This document shows positions 12,900 through 25,475 of a stretch of DNA of 64,000 bases, piece after piece. The translations under genes and the position numbers were made by a program. Location: the NCBI RefSeq assembly GCF_004193775.1, contig NC_041016.1, positions 46,872,767 through 46,936,766 of the forward strand, in the 5' to 3' direction. The stretch's first letter is position 1; every line of letters starts with the position of its first letter. This DNA comes from Glycine soja. Lineage: Eukaryota; Streptophyta; Magnoliopsida; Fabales; Fabaceae. The notes under the pieces are model-generated. The model did not search any database. It saw only the letters and a list, made by a program, of their open reading frames with translations, and was not told the origin of the DNA.

Positions 12900-14000
12900 T
12901 AATTTCAACGTCTTCACTTCACTGCAATGATTCTAATAAGGTTAATTTAATTCACACAATTTTAAGTAGTAATATTAATGTCTCTTCACATAGTTTTATT
13001 TTGTCAATGCCATTCATTTTTCTTGTACCGATATATGAATTACATTGGTTATGAAATTTCTGAAGCTGTACTACTTTTGACCTGCATTTTCTTGCTTTAA
13101 TTTGTAGTTACAAGATATATATGATTAGTGATCTCCGAGGAACTGAAGTTTGCTGGTTGCAGGATTTGGACCTGCATTTTCTTGATAAATGTTAGAATTA
13201 ACATTCTATTTCCATAAATCATGAAACAATGGTACTAACTTCAAAATACTCCATTTGCATAGGCGCCTCCTTGTGTAATTGGTAAGCATGCAGAATTCAT
13301 TATTTCAATAATACAATTGTTTACGCCTACCAATATTCATAATTTTTTATTTAATATGTCAATTTTTATTATTATTTTACTTAAAATCCCATTTTATGCT
13401 AAAAGTTGTTTGATCATTTTTTAAAAGAATATTAATTTTATTTGAAATTAGTTATCTCATCTAATGAAAATATAATTTTATAAAAAAATGTGTAAAATAA
13501 ATTTATAGATTAATTTTAATGATAATTAAAGTACAGGTATTTAAAATTTTAATTTTTAGACATGCCCAAAATTTATAGATTAATTCTAATGTATATCAAT
13601 AGTGATTTGGAATAATATTTTTTTTTACTGTAGTTTAAATTAATATATATTGATTATAAATTCTGAAATATTTAGGATATATTGTTGTTCAGGATTTAAG
13701 TGTTTTTGCCAAAAGGAAGCACCGCATAGGATTTAAGTTCAATTATCATTAATATATTTTTGTAAGATAATTATACTAAAAATTGTCAATGATTGCCTTG
13801 TTTTTGCCAAAAGGAAGCACCGCACAGGATTTAAGTTCCAATTTAAAACACTTTTCATGAAGTTACCTATTATTCAAGATAAAACTTAGAAGGAATTGAG
13901 CTATATTACTACATTATAATTAATGATGGGCAATTTCAATATTAAAGTATATTAAAACTATTTTTCTCATTCCCCTCTCATACTATTTTTTCCTTTATGT
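12900..14000. other. CACTA interior without recognisable coding sequence
   Basis: AT-rich DNA. The only clear structure is a 98-bp-spaced direct duplication (13699 and 13799). Short ORFs here have no coding character. Confidence 0.6.
13699..13840. repeat. Local direct duplication inside the CACTA element
   Basis: A ~40-bp segment beginning TGTTTTTGCCAAAAGGAAGC occurs at 13701 and again at 13799 with one substitution. The spacing is 98 bp. Confidence 0.85.
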
Positions 14001-14008
14001 TTAAACAG

Positions 14009-14106
14009 CGCGTGGACCATTTTATGACTTCGTAGGGGCGGGACTAACTAGTGTGAAGATCAAGGGACTGAACAATGGGACAATAGACTTCTCTTCGTAT
14101 GTCTAG
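14009..14106 (+). pseudogene. Exon-like fragment of unknown origin in the CACTA element
   Basis: Follows a good acceptor (TTTAAACAG, ending at 14008) and reads GPFYDFVGAGLTSVKIKG and onward to TAG at 14104-14106, with balanced codon use unlike the flanks. It may be the last exon of a second captured gene. I do not recognise the family. Confidence 0.4.
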
Positions 14107-15720
14107 ACTTACAAGGTATTAGTAGAGCAGTAATATTTTAAAATGCTTTTTTTTTTTGTAAAAAGTATAATTAACTAGTCTACCTATGAACATTATTTTA
14201 GCTAAATCATTTTTTATATTTTTCTTTTTCCTTATTTTCTCTCTCTTCATTTCAATTCAATTCATCCCATATTTTGTGTTGAGTTCTAAACCACAACGTG
14301 TCATTTATTTATGTGGCTTTCTTATCTAATCTTGAAACAAATAGATTATAATATATAAATATAATATTTTTATAATATTATTTCCTATATGTGATTTTAG
14401 GTAATTAAGATTATATATATATATATATGTATGTATATATATATTCAGTCTGCTCTGCATGTTTTGAAGCAATTTCAAAGCAAAATGATGTTTAGGAACA
14501 ATTCCATTTTCTGCTTCTATTATGATTCTTCTCTAGTCGATTTCCAAGAATAGTGTTATTTGTTATGAAATTTTTGCTTCATGTTTATGTTACACCTGCC
14601 TCTTGACCTTAATGGGCCATATGACAAATTGGGGCATTAATACTAGTGACATTTTGGGTCATTTTTTGTTTCAAAAAAATCTGTCAAAGAGACTTAACAG
14701 AAACAAATTAATTGATTGGTGATATCTATTGTTATAAATAGGAAATCAAGAGAGGGAATCATGACCAAATACAGTTTTTATTTAAGGTTGGATTAAATTA
14801 AGACAGAGCATGCTAGTTACTATTTTTGTTTTGTCATTGTTGAATCATATTACGGTCCACAGTTATGATAGGGGACCATAGATGAAAAGTTGCATTTTTT
14901 TTATAGTGTTAAAACAGAAACAGAATTTCAAGTTCTGAAGCTATATTTAATTTATCTTTAGCTTAAACAAGAGAAAAATTGACCATAACTTAAGAATTAG
15001 TTACTTTTAAATTTTCCTTCTAGAGATGATTATGCACTGCAATGATTAAAACTCCTTATGTAGATCAATACTCAATACTTTTTGGCATCCATATCTCTTT
15101 TCATGTTGCACTATTTTTGAAGGTGGGTCTCTCTCTCCAAGTGTTGATCATCAAAGGTGTCGTTAGCACTTTTGGCTTTTGGAAGGCATCAAGAAGCAAA
15201 ACCTGCATTGACTTGTGATTCAATTGCATAACGTGGCTGATTACTATTGCACCATTAGTACTTGACTACTTGTTGATGCAATATTATGGTCAACCTTGTA
15301 GAAAATGCATGTCTATATTAACATATGCAATATAATTGGTGTGTTGTATTTTATCCACAAATACCATCATGCTAGCCCATTTTTTTTGCATCTAAATGTT
15401 AGTGTTAGACTTTAGTTTTTTAAGTTGTCAGTTTAAGTATTATAACCAGCAGCCACTTATTCTTACATGGTTTTATGCTCACATTTTGTTTTCTAGTTAT
15501 TGCTGAATCTGCTGTTTATGGAACATCTTTTGCCAAGTGATGATAGAAGTTTAAGGAGGACTAAAAGAGGCTAGCCTTGTATGAAATGTCTTTATTAGCT
15601 GCATTTTGTTGTTATATTGATGCTATAAAACATTATTATTTTCGGGTATATCTTTGACTTGCAAAGAAGGAAGCAAAAGACTTGAAGAAGGTCATTCCAA
15701 AAGAAATAAAATAAAAAAAG
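14107..15720. other. CACTA interior, non-coding
   Basis: AT-rich filler with an AT/GTAT microsatellite near 14412-14445. No coding signal, transposase motif or nested termini seen. Confidence 0.6.
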
Positions 15721-15724
15721 TAAA

Positions 15725-16112
15725 TGAATACTACGACGGTTATTAGATGACCGTCTTAATATATTAGACATACTACGATGGCTGTTTAATAACCGTCATA
15801 AAAAGCCATTATCTACAGACACATACAAAGACGGTTCCCCATAAGTCGCCGTAGTAGTTGAAATATTCTAAGACGGTTATACAATAACCGTCGTAGAAAG
15901 TAGTGTCACAATATAAACATATTAAAACAGTTAAGCCAGCAACTGTTTTAGATTGGTCTAATATATTGCGACGGTTTTGTATCAACCGTCGTAGAAAGTA
16001 ACCTATATAACGACAGTTTTGTAATCTGTCTTTGTAACTTTTTTACTTTTTACGACGCCTTATTTTACGACGGTTCAAAACCGTTGTAAAATGTGTAATT
16101 TAACCGCCTTAA
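15725..16112. repeat. Right subterminal repeat array of the CACTA element
   Basis: A dense series of ACGACGGTT and AACCGTC motifs in both orientations (for example 15732-15755, 15871-15894, 15968-15991, 16068-16087). It is denser than the left array. Confidence 0.8.
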
Positions 16113-16136
16113 AAAGTAGTTTTTCCAATAGTGCAA

Positions 16137-16871
16137 AAACATTAGAATTGTTTTGTTAGACTCCTTTATAACAGCATAACTGTTATATCATTTATCAACG
16201 CTATTATTTGACACTAAGGACTAAAACAAACACAAAATATAACCACCAAAAACAATTTTCTTTAAAAGACAAGCATAAAATAGGATGTTTTATAGGAACA
16301 AATTATTATTTAAGCCTAGTAAAATTATCTCTTGTTACATGGTTTGTATTATATTCTTCTTTTTCAAATCTCTATTATTAGTTTATTGTCTAAAATAATA
16401 ACGTGACAAAATTTAATTATTTCTTTTAGGCATGCAAGTTTATCTATATATGCCTATCCATGATCTATTTAAATTATATAAAAGTTATAGTGTAAATTGT
16501 GGAGTTGTAATGTCATCATATACTTTGTTATTCTTATCTTATTTTTTAAGCCTTATAAACTAAATTTAAAGATTTTTAATTTCTTTCTCTTCTTTCAAAA
16601 CTTCCTTGAGGTTCACTTCATGACATGTGAATGCTTTAGTGATTTATGGTGGTAATCACCCTTAACGTTTTTTTTACCTTGGCGTTTAGATTATTACAAA
16701 TTTTACTAAAATTGATCAAATAATTTTCTTATAAAAATTAAATATCATTAGAGTTTATGAATACTTCGTACTAATAATATGGTTATAAAAAGAATCAATT
16801 TCTTTTATCTTATTTCTATATTAGATTTTTTTAATTGTTTATCTCTTTTGATTTATCATTTTTTATATATA
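16137..16871. other. 3' flank of CYP72A copy 2 resumed after the CACTA insertion
   Basis: Collinear with 2709-3411 of copy 1 up to about 16834, followed by ~37 bp of AT-rich DNA that abuts the Helitron terminus. No gene. Confidence 0.85.
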
Positions 16872-16897
16872 CTAGTCTGCAACCCGTGCACATGCAC
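16872..16897 (-). terminator. Helitron 3' terminal hairpin and CTAG (M0)
   Basis: On the minus strand, a GTGCA/TGCAC stem with a two-base loop is followed after ten bases by CTAG, then host T. This is the rolling-circle terminator configuration. It closely resembles the terminus at 57048-57074, so the two elements belong to one family. Confidence 0.85.
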
Positions 16898-17063
16898 TGG
16901 TTGTTTGTTAAGTGACTTTGCAAGCTTTTTCTAACTGCAATATAGAGTTAAAATTAAATTCATAAGTGAATTATGAACATAGTTAATATTTATAATTAAC
17001 TAATTGTTGAAACTACATCTTTCATAAAACATTTCTCAAAAATTGTAAACTGCAAAAGGAACT

Positions 17064-18080
17064 TTAATCAGTATCACTATCATCCCAATCCTTTTGTCTT
17101 CTAATCACAATTTCCCAGATTTTGTCACCGTGTCTATAATAAAAGGAGACTTCATCTCCATGATCAAAGTCTCTTTCTGCAAGGAAGTCATACCATGGTT
17201 GAGCAATGGCTTTAGGAGCAATGCCAGGGTTGAGAGTTTTAACAGGCCATTGCAATGGAGGGCCAAATCGTCTTAATATTGTCATTTGATGACCCTAAGC
17301 ATTAAGAGGTATTTCAGTAGATGGCCGAAGTTTCTGCAGATAAAAGAAAAGTTAAATTAATATTAAAATTGGATTTCCATCATTTGATGAAAAGTTGATA
17401 AATTTGATTGAGGGTGTTAATGTAAGTAATGTTAACTTACCAGGGGTTAAGGAGCAGTGAGCATGGCCTGAGTAATTTTAATAGTCCAGATATGCTTTAT
17501 GGACAGATGTCTTGGTCTGCCACATGTTTATCGGTGTAGTGGAGGCGTGAAGTGTATGTTAAACTCGTACAGATGATTGCATGCAAAGAACTTGATGATG
17601 GTCGACTCGTAGATTTCTAATTCTCTTCTGAAGTTTTCGAGTCCATCTGCCAAATAGCATCTTGTTTTGTGTCGCCTGACTCGTATTTCATAGTTGCCTC
17701 CATCATATTTTAGGTCAACATACTGGGGATAGTCTGGTGCCCATTCTTTATGGTAGAATGATGGAATTCGTATGATAGTCTGGGAAAAAAACCGAAAAAG
17801 ATTAGTGCATGTATATTGAACGATTATAATAAAAAAAATATAGTAGATAAAAGGATAGTAAAATATGACTCTATCATTGTGAAAAGTAGCAGTAAATTGC
17901 ATGATCAATGTTGGTCATATGATTGGATTATTCACTTGCAGTTAGACAGCCATTGTAATTTTAGTAGTTGAAGTGTTGAGGTTGAAGAAAAGGAGGAAAT
18001 CAAGTTTTGCTTATAGGAGAAGATTAGGAATGACTTACTTCAGTTGATTCTCTTGAAGATGTGGGGTTCATGTTGGTCAT
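17064..18080 (-). pseudogene. Two-domain B3-like DNA-binding protein gene carried by Helitron M0
   Basis: Four exons are inferred on the minus strand: 18080-18039 (ATG; MTNMNPTSS start), about 17940-17866, 17780-17441 and 17333-17064. The third exon encodes a B3-like fold: IPSFYHKEW, KYDGGNYEIRVRRH, LADGLENFRRELEIYE, then a C-terminal NIHFTPP strand. The fourth encodes a second one: LRRFGPPLQWPVKTLNPG, PWYDFL, HGDEVSFYYRHGDKIWEIVIRRQKDW. The order of strands and the GD turn match plant B3 domains, which bind DNA as transcription factors. Nonsense codons (TAA at the end of the third exon, TGA in the second) break the chain, although the second domain is fully open. The gene sits between the helicase and the Helitron 3' hairpin, 190 bp from the end. 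The B3 assignment is by pattern, not by search. Confidence 0.65.
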
Positions 18081-18960
18081 GGCGTGAACTTGAAATTTAA
18101 TCTTAAAAAAGGGAAATAGAATTTGTAGGAGAAGGCACATTATAGCGTGTTACAGGGTGTTTTTGTAGTAGGTGTAGTATTTAATTGATGGATGTTCCCG
18201 GTGCTCTAAGTGACGGTAGATTTAATCATTGCTTCTGACGTTGGAAGTTTAGTGGGTATGCTAATAGTTGTGAAGTGAAAAAGGTGAGAAAAACTGAAGA
18301 TTTTTTTATAGACCCATAAGCTCAAGACTGTTTGTAAGGTATATTGGTGTAGTTTTTCCAAATTAATGGATATGACTATTGCTGCAGACATGTAATCAAA
18401 GCATAGAAAATTGGAATTGAATTTGAGTGGTAATTTTCTGAATAGGATGTTATATGAGGATTGTTTTTTTAAAATTGCAGATTAAATTTAATAATAGATA
18501 TTTGGTAAATATTTGTAGAATTTGTAGGATTGGTTTATTTGTAATCAAAGCATATTTTGGTATATTTGTAGGATGGGCATAACTTTAATCCTAAATTTGA
18601 TCAATTTTGCACGAAAAGAACTATCATATGATGCACAGTGCATGATGTTGCCAGGATTTTTTTCGCCAGAGGAATGCTAAATATATAGTTATTTTAGGAT
18701 TGACCTGTTGTTTCTGGATGAAATAGGTTAATGGTATGATTTTGCTACAAAAGAATGCAATTGAATATCTGTAGCATTGTGTTATTAAATCAAGATACAA
18801 ATGCGATAAAGTGCGAAATAGTAACAGGTTATGGATATCTTTGCAAAGTTGTTAATAACATGACATTATTAAAAGTAAGTTAAACAAATGGAATTTAACA
18901 GCACTTGAGAAATATTCGCAAGAAATGATAAAATTTCTATTTGTGCAAAATAAAAATTTA
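18081..18960. other. Spacer between the M0 helicase and the B3-like gene
   Basis: AT-rich DNA holding the presumed promoter and leader of the B3-like gene on the minus strand. No coding signal on either strand. Confidence 0.6.
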
Positions 18961-18962
18961 AC

Positions 18963-21900
18963 TTATAAGTTTTTGAAGGCCTCTTTAAAAACTACATTTG
19001 TAGTTGAAGTCATACTTTTCTGGTCTTTATCATGAATAAGAATTTTTAATCCTTTCCTTGAGTTGACCCTTGATAATGCAACATATAATTGTCCATGACT
19101 AAATATAGGTTTTGACAAATAAAGTCCAACCATAGAAAGTGATTGCCCCTGAGACTTGTTGATTGTCATTGCATAAGATAGCATGATTAGGAATTGTCTT
19201 CTTAAAAGCTTAAAAAGCCATGGTGATTGTGAAGGGGACATTGACATTCTTGGAATATAAACATTATGTTCAGGATTTTTGCCAGAAATAATTTCAGCTG
19301 CAATAACATGTTTGGCTAGCCTTGTAACTATTAATTTGGTACCATTACACAGTCCCTGTGTTTGGTCTAAGTTTCTTAACAACATTATAGGACAACCAAT
19401 TTTTAGCTTGATAGAATGACTTGACAAACTAGATGTGGTGAGCGAATTAAGAAATTCAGTGGTAATTGAATGGAAATGGAAACTACCAATGCTTTCTGAT
19501 TTGTCTATAGCATCAGAACTCAGGTATTCCATGTGTTGACCTATCATATTTATTTGAGTTAGCATGCAAAGAGCACGAATATTAAATACATTGTAGTTTT
19601 GTAAGTTTGTTAATTGAGCAATCATAGCTTTAAAGAAGTAGTGTTGATTGGATAAGATATTCATGAATACCTGGAATCAAACATAGTATATAATCATTGA
19701 CTTCTTCCATTATTTCGTTGGTTGAAGCTAACATTGCCCTACATTTGAAGAATTCAGGATTATTGTGGTGCAGACATAAATCGGGGAATGTTGATTTGAC
19801 CATAGCATCAATTGGATTATCATATTGAGTTATTAATAGGTCATCGGGAATTTCAATTGTAGCATATCCATTATTTTGATGCCCAATAATTCCATCTCCA
19901 ATGTCTAGAATACACTTTGGAAATGTAGCAGTTTCTTGGTCATCAATTGATTGCAAATTGGCTTGTAAACGTATGTTTTTTGTCAGCCTTAATACTGGAC
20001 AGCAAGGCCATAGATATGATGAATTAATTGTTGCATTTATAATGTTTGAACGACTCTCTCTTGGAATGACTGACAGTATTTGTCGAAAATCTCCACCAAA
20101 CATGATGACTTTACCTTCAAAGATTAGATTGAAATTGTTTTTTTGTTGAACAATATCTGTTAAACTTTGATCAAGTGCTTCAAAACAAAATTTGTAAGCC
20201 ATAGGTGCTTCATCCCAAATAATCAGACTTGTTTAGTTTAGCAAGTCTGCTAATTGACTTCCTTGATGAATGTTGCACGTTGAGTCTTCAAAGATTGGTA
20301 CAGGTATCTTAAATTTAGAATGGGCAGTCCTGCCTCTTGGCAGCAAGAGAGAAGCTATGCTGCTAGAGGCAACCATAATGACAATTTGATTGTTTGTTCT
20401 TAATGAAGTTGCTAATGTTCTCCATATGTATGTTTTTCCTGTACCTCCATATCCATATAGGAAAAACATGTCACTTTCATTGTTGTTGACAACTTCCATA
20501 ATTCTATTATAAATTCCTTTTTGTTCATCTAGGATCAACAATAATTTAATGTTAGATGTAAATGAAGAATAATTAAATTATAAATTAAAAGATATAGGTG
20601 GAAGTTATATTTTCTATATGAATGCTTTTAGAAATACAATTTATAATATATGAATAGGTAGATAACCTGTCATGGATGAAAAAAGATGTTCGAATTCTGA
20701 TCTAGTCTCATCATTGTTGTAATTGAGCTTTGATAATATCAAGCTATTGTCTAGAGACGGTGTAGAATTTGCATCATCAGGATATAGCATTGGAGGATAG
20801 TCTTTAAGTGATTTTTGATTTGCATGCAGTAGTTTTTCAATTTCCAGCAATGTCAAATTTTTAAGATGTTCATCATTAATGTGTAATTCTAGCAAATAAG
20901 AAGTTAAATGGTTAAACAATGTTTATGTCTGATTGTATTCAAGATACAAATGGATCAAAACTAACCTGTGTTTGCTGTTGATTTTCTATAATGATATGCA
21001 ATGTCGTCAGCTAACCAATGCCAAGTTTGGTTCCAAAGTTCTTCAGGTTTGGTAATGGTACCTGTTAATAGCATTAACACAAATAGTTTCCTCAAATAGT
21101 TAGTTGTTCCCCATTCTTTAGCTTCTTTGATTGCTTCCACAAATTTTCTGTCATCTTGCAGAAAACTCATTGCAAAACATGCTTCTCTATATGTAGGATA
21201 TAGAACATTTGCAACTGTTCTAATATCCTCAAATGAAGTAGGTCCTTTGGATGTAGTGAGCATCTTTCTTAAATAAAATAATTCTCCTGTGGTTGGTGGT
21301 ACCCACATTAGCCTTCCAATGGTATGTCCTTTTTTTTCTAAGGTGCCATGATATGGTCTTTTGATTGAACACGAACTTTGAAATAAATTATGAATAAGTC
21401 AGATTTCAGCCTTCTGGAAAACATGTATTGTTATTCATCTAAGCTAAGAATTTTGAATCTAAAATGCTTGGCTTTGATAGGATATCATCTATATCATCAT
21501 CATCTTCATAAAAAACAATGTGTTGGCCTGGAAGATGGAAATGTAATCTCTCGATAGCAGGCTTTCTAGCATGTATTGGAAAATCAAAGATTCTCCAAGT
21601 AGCTTCACAGGGAGAAATGTATATGCAATAAAGATTGGTTGATAAAAGAAATAGTCAACATATGAATTATGTATGTTAAATCAATTTTACCTGCAATCTA
21701 GATATTCTTTAATCTCGTCATTTTGAGTGGTAGGATTCTGAACTTCATCATTAGCATCATAAACCATAGCAGTAGTAATTTTGTCATAACCTTTGTTTAT
21801 ATATTTGAATAAATATTTGATGGAAGTACTTTGATTACATCATTCAATATTTATATGTGCTTGGTATTTTCTGAGTAATTTTGCATTGTAAGGTACTAAG

Positions 21901-24330
21901 TATCTGTTATCAACGATAACACTATTCTTTAAAATTGTTCAACCATCATTTCTTCTACGATAGACCAAATAGCCATTTAAATCTAAAAGAGTATTGGGCA
22001 GAAATATTTTAGGATAAAAACGACTGCACTTGCCTTCTTTCATACATGGAGAATGAGATTGTAGAATTCCACATGGGCCATGTACCATATGATTTTGCAC
22101 CAATGTATAGAGTTCTGGGTCATCTTCATGTGAAGGTATCTCTGCTGATATTATATGGTCAATTTCATCTGAAGATGGGTATTGATTATCTGGGTGTAAA
22201 AATTGCAATAGCTGGATGTGAGGAAGTCCTCGCTTTTGAAATTCAATTGTATGCATAACTGCAATTGTTAGATTATAGTATTAATCGTGTAACAGTCACA
22301 TAAAAATATTAAACTTTGATATTATATGAAAAGCAAAAATGGGAAAAAATAAACAAATATCTAAGTTTAAGAAGCAAAATAATAGCAAACTTACACGCAA
22401 CTACTTTCCCAAGCAGGTGATTTTTTGTTAGGTCAAAAAGCATATGTTCATACTTCAATCTGAAAACACGTGAGATAATATCTGGTCTATCTGTTGCTTT
22501 CAGATTCAAAGGTGCAAGTACTCTACGAATTTTAGTCCAATTTGGATTACATGTTAAAGTGATAAAAAGATTTGGGAAACCAACATGGTTGCATATTGCC
22601 ATACCATCAAAATAAAGTTGATCCATGTAGCATGGACTACCAACAAATGTTGAAGTTAAAATTGCTCTTTTTCCTTTAGATAAGCCTTTGCTGGTCCCAA
22701 CATGCAATGATCCTTGTAAGCTGGAATATTTGTCAACTCTAAGTTTCTTTTGGTTGTGTCTGATGAAGCTAAGTCTTTCAGACTCAACCATGGTATATGC
22801 TTCAACAATGAATTGTTGAAATACTTTTCTAGAATGCAACAAAGTTTTTGCTTCGTTTGACCTGGACTGAAGTCTATAAGCAAATTACTCTCTCATTGTT
22901 AGACGATTTCTCTTCCTTTTTTTGGTGGCAGATGTAGAACGGTGAAGTATGTCAGGCCTATATCCATCTTCACCATAAGGGAAGAGTAGAGGGTACTATA
23001 GTGCAATTCATCTATTCTCTGTAATTTTCCATTTTGAGTTTCAACAATAATATCTATTTTTGAGTTTCCATCAAAATCACCGACAATAAGAGCAACAATT
23101 TCAACAACATTTGGCAGATTGTATACACGACCATCTGTTTCACGAGCTGCTATCAATTTTAATCTGACATTATCTACTTGACTATCAGCCAATCTATCTC
23201 TGGCCATCCTAAAACTTTTTGCATGGGCATTGTGTTGGTCCAGCATTTGACTTAAAGTTGAAACAATGTGCCTTTGAATTCCATTATGTTGGCTGGAAAA
23301 ATGAATATTAAAATAGATCTATCTATCTAACAGAACATGCTTTCTGAAGGAGTATTTTTTATAATAAAAGAGACAAAAGAACTACTACCTCATGGTATTA
23401 ATTCTATTTTGAATTTCATTTTCTGTATCAAAGATATATAATTGTGAAAATTTTGGTTCTTTTCCGGGCATTGGTAATAGACTGCCTATCCGATGGCATG
23501 GTTGGCCCTGAATTCTAATTGTGGGAGTTCCTCTCGACTGATTAATTGATTTGTCTAGCTTAATACCAGCAGAAGTAAAGGCAAACATCATATTATATGT
23601 TTGTATATTATGCTGATAATTTTTACTATCGACTGTATTATCATCAAAGACAAGTCGTTGGAGATGTCTTGGTGGATTTTGTAACAATGGAAGTTCAATT
23701 TTTCCATCTCCACAACATAAGCTGAACCTTGGGCTTGTACAATTTTTATGTTTTGAAATTCTTTCATTATACCACATTTTTGCATTACAATGTCTACATT
23801 GCATGAGTTGGTCAGCAAGTTTAGAATAGCCTGAAATTATTTAATAAGATAGTCCCACAAGATGGTAGCAATTGTGAAAATTAATTTAAGAGGATATGAA
23901 TTGGTATCGTTAACCTTAACTCAGGACTATAATTATTACCTTCAGCATTGATTGAAGGTCCATTAGCTTTGGATTGACAATTTTCATTCTCAGAAAAAAA
24001 ATTAGAATCAGACCCTGTAAAATTTTTAGTAAGATATGCTTCCCATATTTAAAGTTCGAATAAAGGATGGACTAAGGGTTTTTTTTTCACGATACCTTGT
24101 GTGGATTCAGAATTTAGATCTTCTAATGAATCAGTTGTCAACACTTAAAAATAAAGACAAATCAAAGTTAAATTGAATGAGGTAATATAATTTTTTTAAC
24201 ATGTTATCTATAATTTCTTACCATCATATTTTGTATACTACAAAGTAGTGTCAATAGTTGCCTACAGAGGTGGCTGAGGCGGAGCATTTTTTTTCTTCTT
24301 GCATGATACGTTTCCTGTTGATCCTAGCTT
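18963..24330 (-). pseudogene. Helitron RepHel (HUH Rep nuclease plus Pif1-like helicase), M0 copy
   Basis: A rolling-circle transposase remnant in several frames. Order on the minus strand: N-terminal zinc-type CRHCNAKMW (~23780), a Helitron-like N domain (PNLFITLTCNPNW near 22560), the HUH site (GLPHIQLLQF near 22225), the Tyr-containing [10 protein letters not shown] segment (~21810), then helicase with Walker A GYGGTGKT (~20455), Walker B WDEAP (~20215), GGDFRQIL and the C-terminal [14 protein letters not shown] (~19060). The HUH motif reads HIQ rather than HxH. TGA interrupts just before [10 protein letters not shown], and TAA lies between Walker A and B (~20234). Several gaps are probably introns. 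Inactive as it stands. Confidence 0.9.
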
Positions 24331-24336
24331 TTACTG

Positions 24337-25140
24337 AATTAGATGGGTTTGCATGTTGAAGATTGGTATTGATGAAGCTGATTAGGTTATAAATTAAACT
24401 GCATATATTTATTAAATGTTGTAAGAGAATATTGATTAAAATTTGTAGCTGCTAGAACAAATTTGGGAGATGAAAGAAATTATAAAATTGAGAAAAAGCT
24501 GAACTTCAATATTAATAATTCGAAAAATGGGCCATATATAAATTCAGCAGCATACATTGAACAAATTTTGAAGATGATAGAAATGGGAAATCAAGGACAA
24601 AACTGTAATTCAATTTGAATAGCTTGGAAAATGGGCCATATAAGAATGATGACACTTGAATGCAGAAATATTGGCTTTTAGTGAATTGGATGGGTTTGCA
24701 TGTCCGTCATTGTGCATATTTAAGATTGATATTGATGAAGCTGATTGGGTTATAAATTAAACTGCATATATTTTTTAAATGTTGTAAGAGAATATTGATT
24801 AAAATGTGTAGCAACTGGAACAAATTTGGGAGATGAAAGAAATGGGAAAATTGAGAAAAAGCTGAACTTGAATATTAATAGTTGGGAAAATGGGCCATAT
24901 ATAAATTCAGCAGCATATATTGTTTGAAATGTCGTAAGCGAATATTACTTTAAATCTCTAGCAGATGAAACAAATCTAGAAGATGATACAAATGGGAAAT
25001 TAAGGACAAAACTGTAGTTCAATTTGAATAGCTTGGAAAATGGGCAATATAAGAATGATGACACTTGAATGCAGAAATATGGCGTCTGGGATTCATCGAA
25101 AATCTAAAATTAAATATATTGTATATAGAGGAATAGGTTG
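24337..25140. repeat. Two-unit tandem repeat, ~363-409 bp, upstream of M0 RepHel
   Basis: Segments beginning GATGAAGCTGATT at 24371 and 24734 and continuing for some 200 bp are near identical (offset 363). A further block with GGACAAAACTGTA recurs at 24595 and 25004 (offset 409). The offset change marks an indel of about 46 bp. It is non-coding and replaces the position where an RPA gene would be expected in a full unit. Confidence 0.85.
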
Positions 25141-25475
25141 TTAATGTAGAGGTAGCCAGTTGATTGATTTGCACGTATAAAGGTGAGCATTTACAATTCA
25201 ACCTTGAGTAAAAGATGGAACAGACAGCTGAAGGCAAAATTTAATCATCAAATTTTTTATAGCAAGCACTATAGTGGGTTCGGTAAATTAGACTTGTCTA
25301 TATAATAGATTTAGTAATTTAGTAAAGAAATGTTTATTGACATGAAGTAAGTAATAGATTAAACATTTATAATATATTCAATGTTCAAAGTCAAATAAGT
25401 AAATAAAAAAGAGACTATCTAATTGACAAATTGTTGAGAAAAGACAAAAAGATAGAGAAATCAAAGTACATAAAC

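Larger units (their letters stand above)
10711..16133 (+). mobile_element. Non-autonomous CACTA (CMC) DNA transposon carrying host gene exons
   Basis: The left end is CACTACTAGAAAAA and the right end is the inverted CACTATTGGAAAAA, the classic CACTA terminal inverted repeat as in the soybean Tgm family. A 3-bp target duplication CAA flanks it (10708-10710 and 16134-16136), and the empty site is preserved near 2706 in the duplicated flank. Subterminal regions (10733-10900 and 15725-16112) hold many direct and inverted copies of an ACGGTT/ACCGTC-type motif, the expected transposase-binding arrangement. No TNPA or TNPD transposase frame is visible. The interior contains a GC-richer host-like multi-exon fragment. 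Confidence 0.92.
6864..16834 (+). repeat. Segmental tandem duplication, copy 2 (interrupted by a solo LTR and a CACTA element)
   Basis: Homologous to 1-3411. The interval is 9971 bp. Removing the solo LTR plus its extra TSD (1130 bp) and the CACTA element plus its extra TSD (5426 bp) leaves 3415 bp, matching copy 1. Homology ends at about 16834, some 37 bp before the Helitron 3' terminus at 16872. Confidence 0.92.
16872..24340 (-). mobile_element. Helitron copy M0 (RepHel, B3-like gene, 3' end); 5' end not defined
   Basis: Read on the minus strand, the element runs RepHel (24330 to 18963), B3-like gene (18080 to 17064) and a 3' terminus made of a short GC-rich hairpin (16886-16897) followed by CTAG at 16872-16875. 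The next base is T (minus strand), as expected for insertion between A and T. No RPA gene is found upstream of RepHel, and the sequence there is a two-unit tandem repeat. The 5' TC end cannot be placed from sequence alone. M0 is clearly more diverged from M1 and P2 than those two are from each other. Confidence 0.85.

Noticed and set aside
19901..20149. Plus-strand ORF opposite the M0 helicase
   Set aside because: It is a shadow frame of the helicase GGDFRQIL region on the minus strand.
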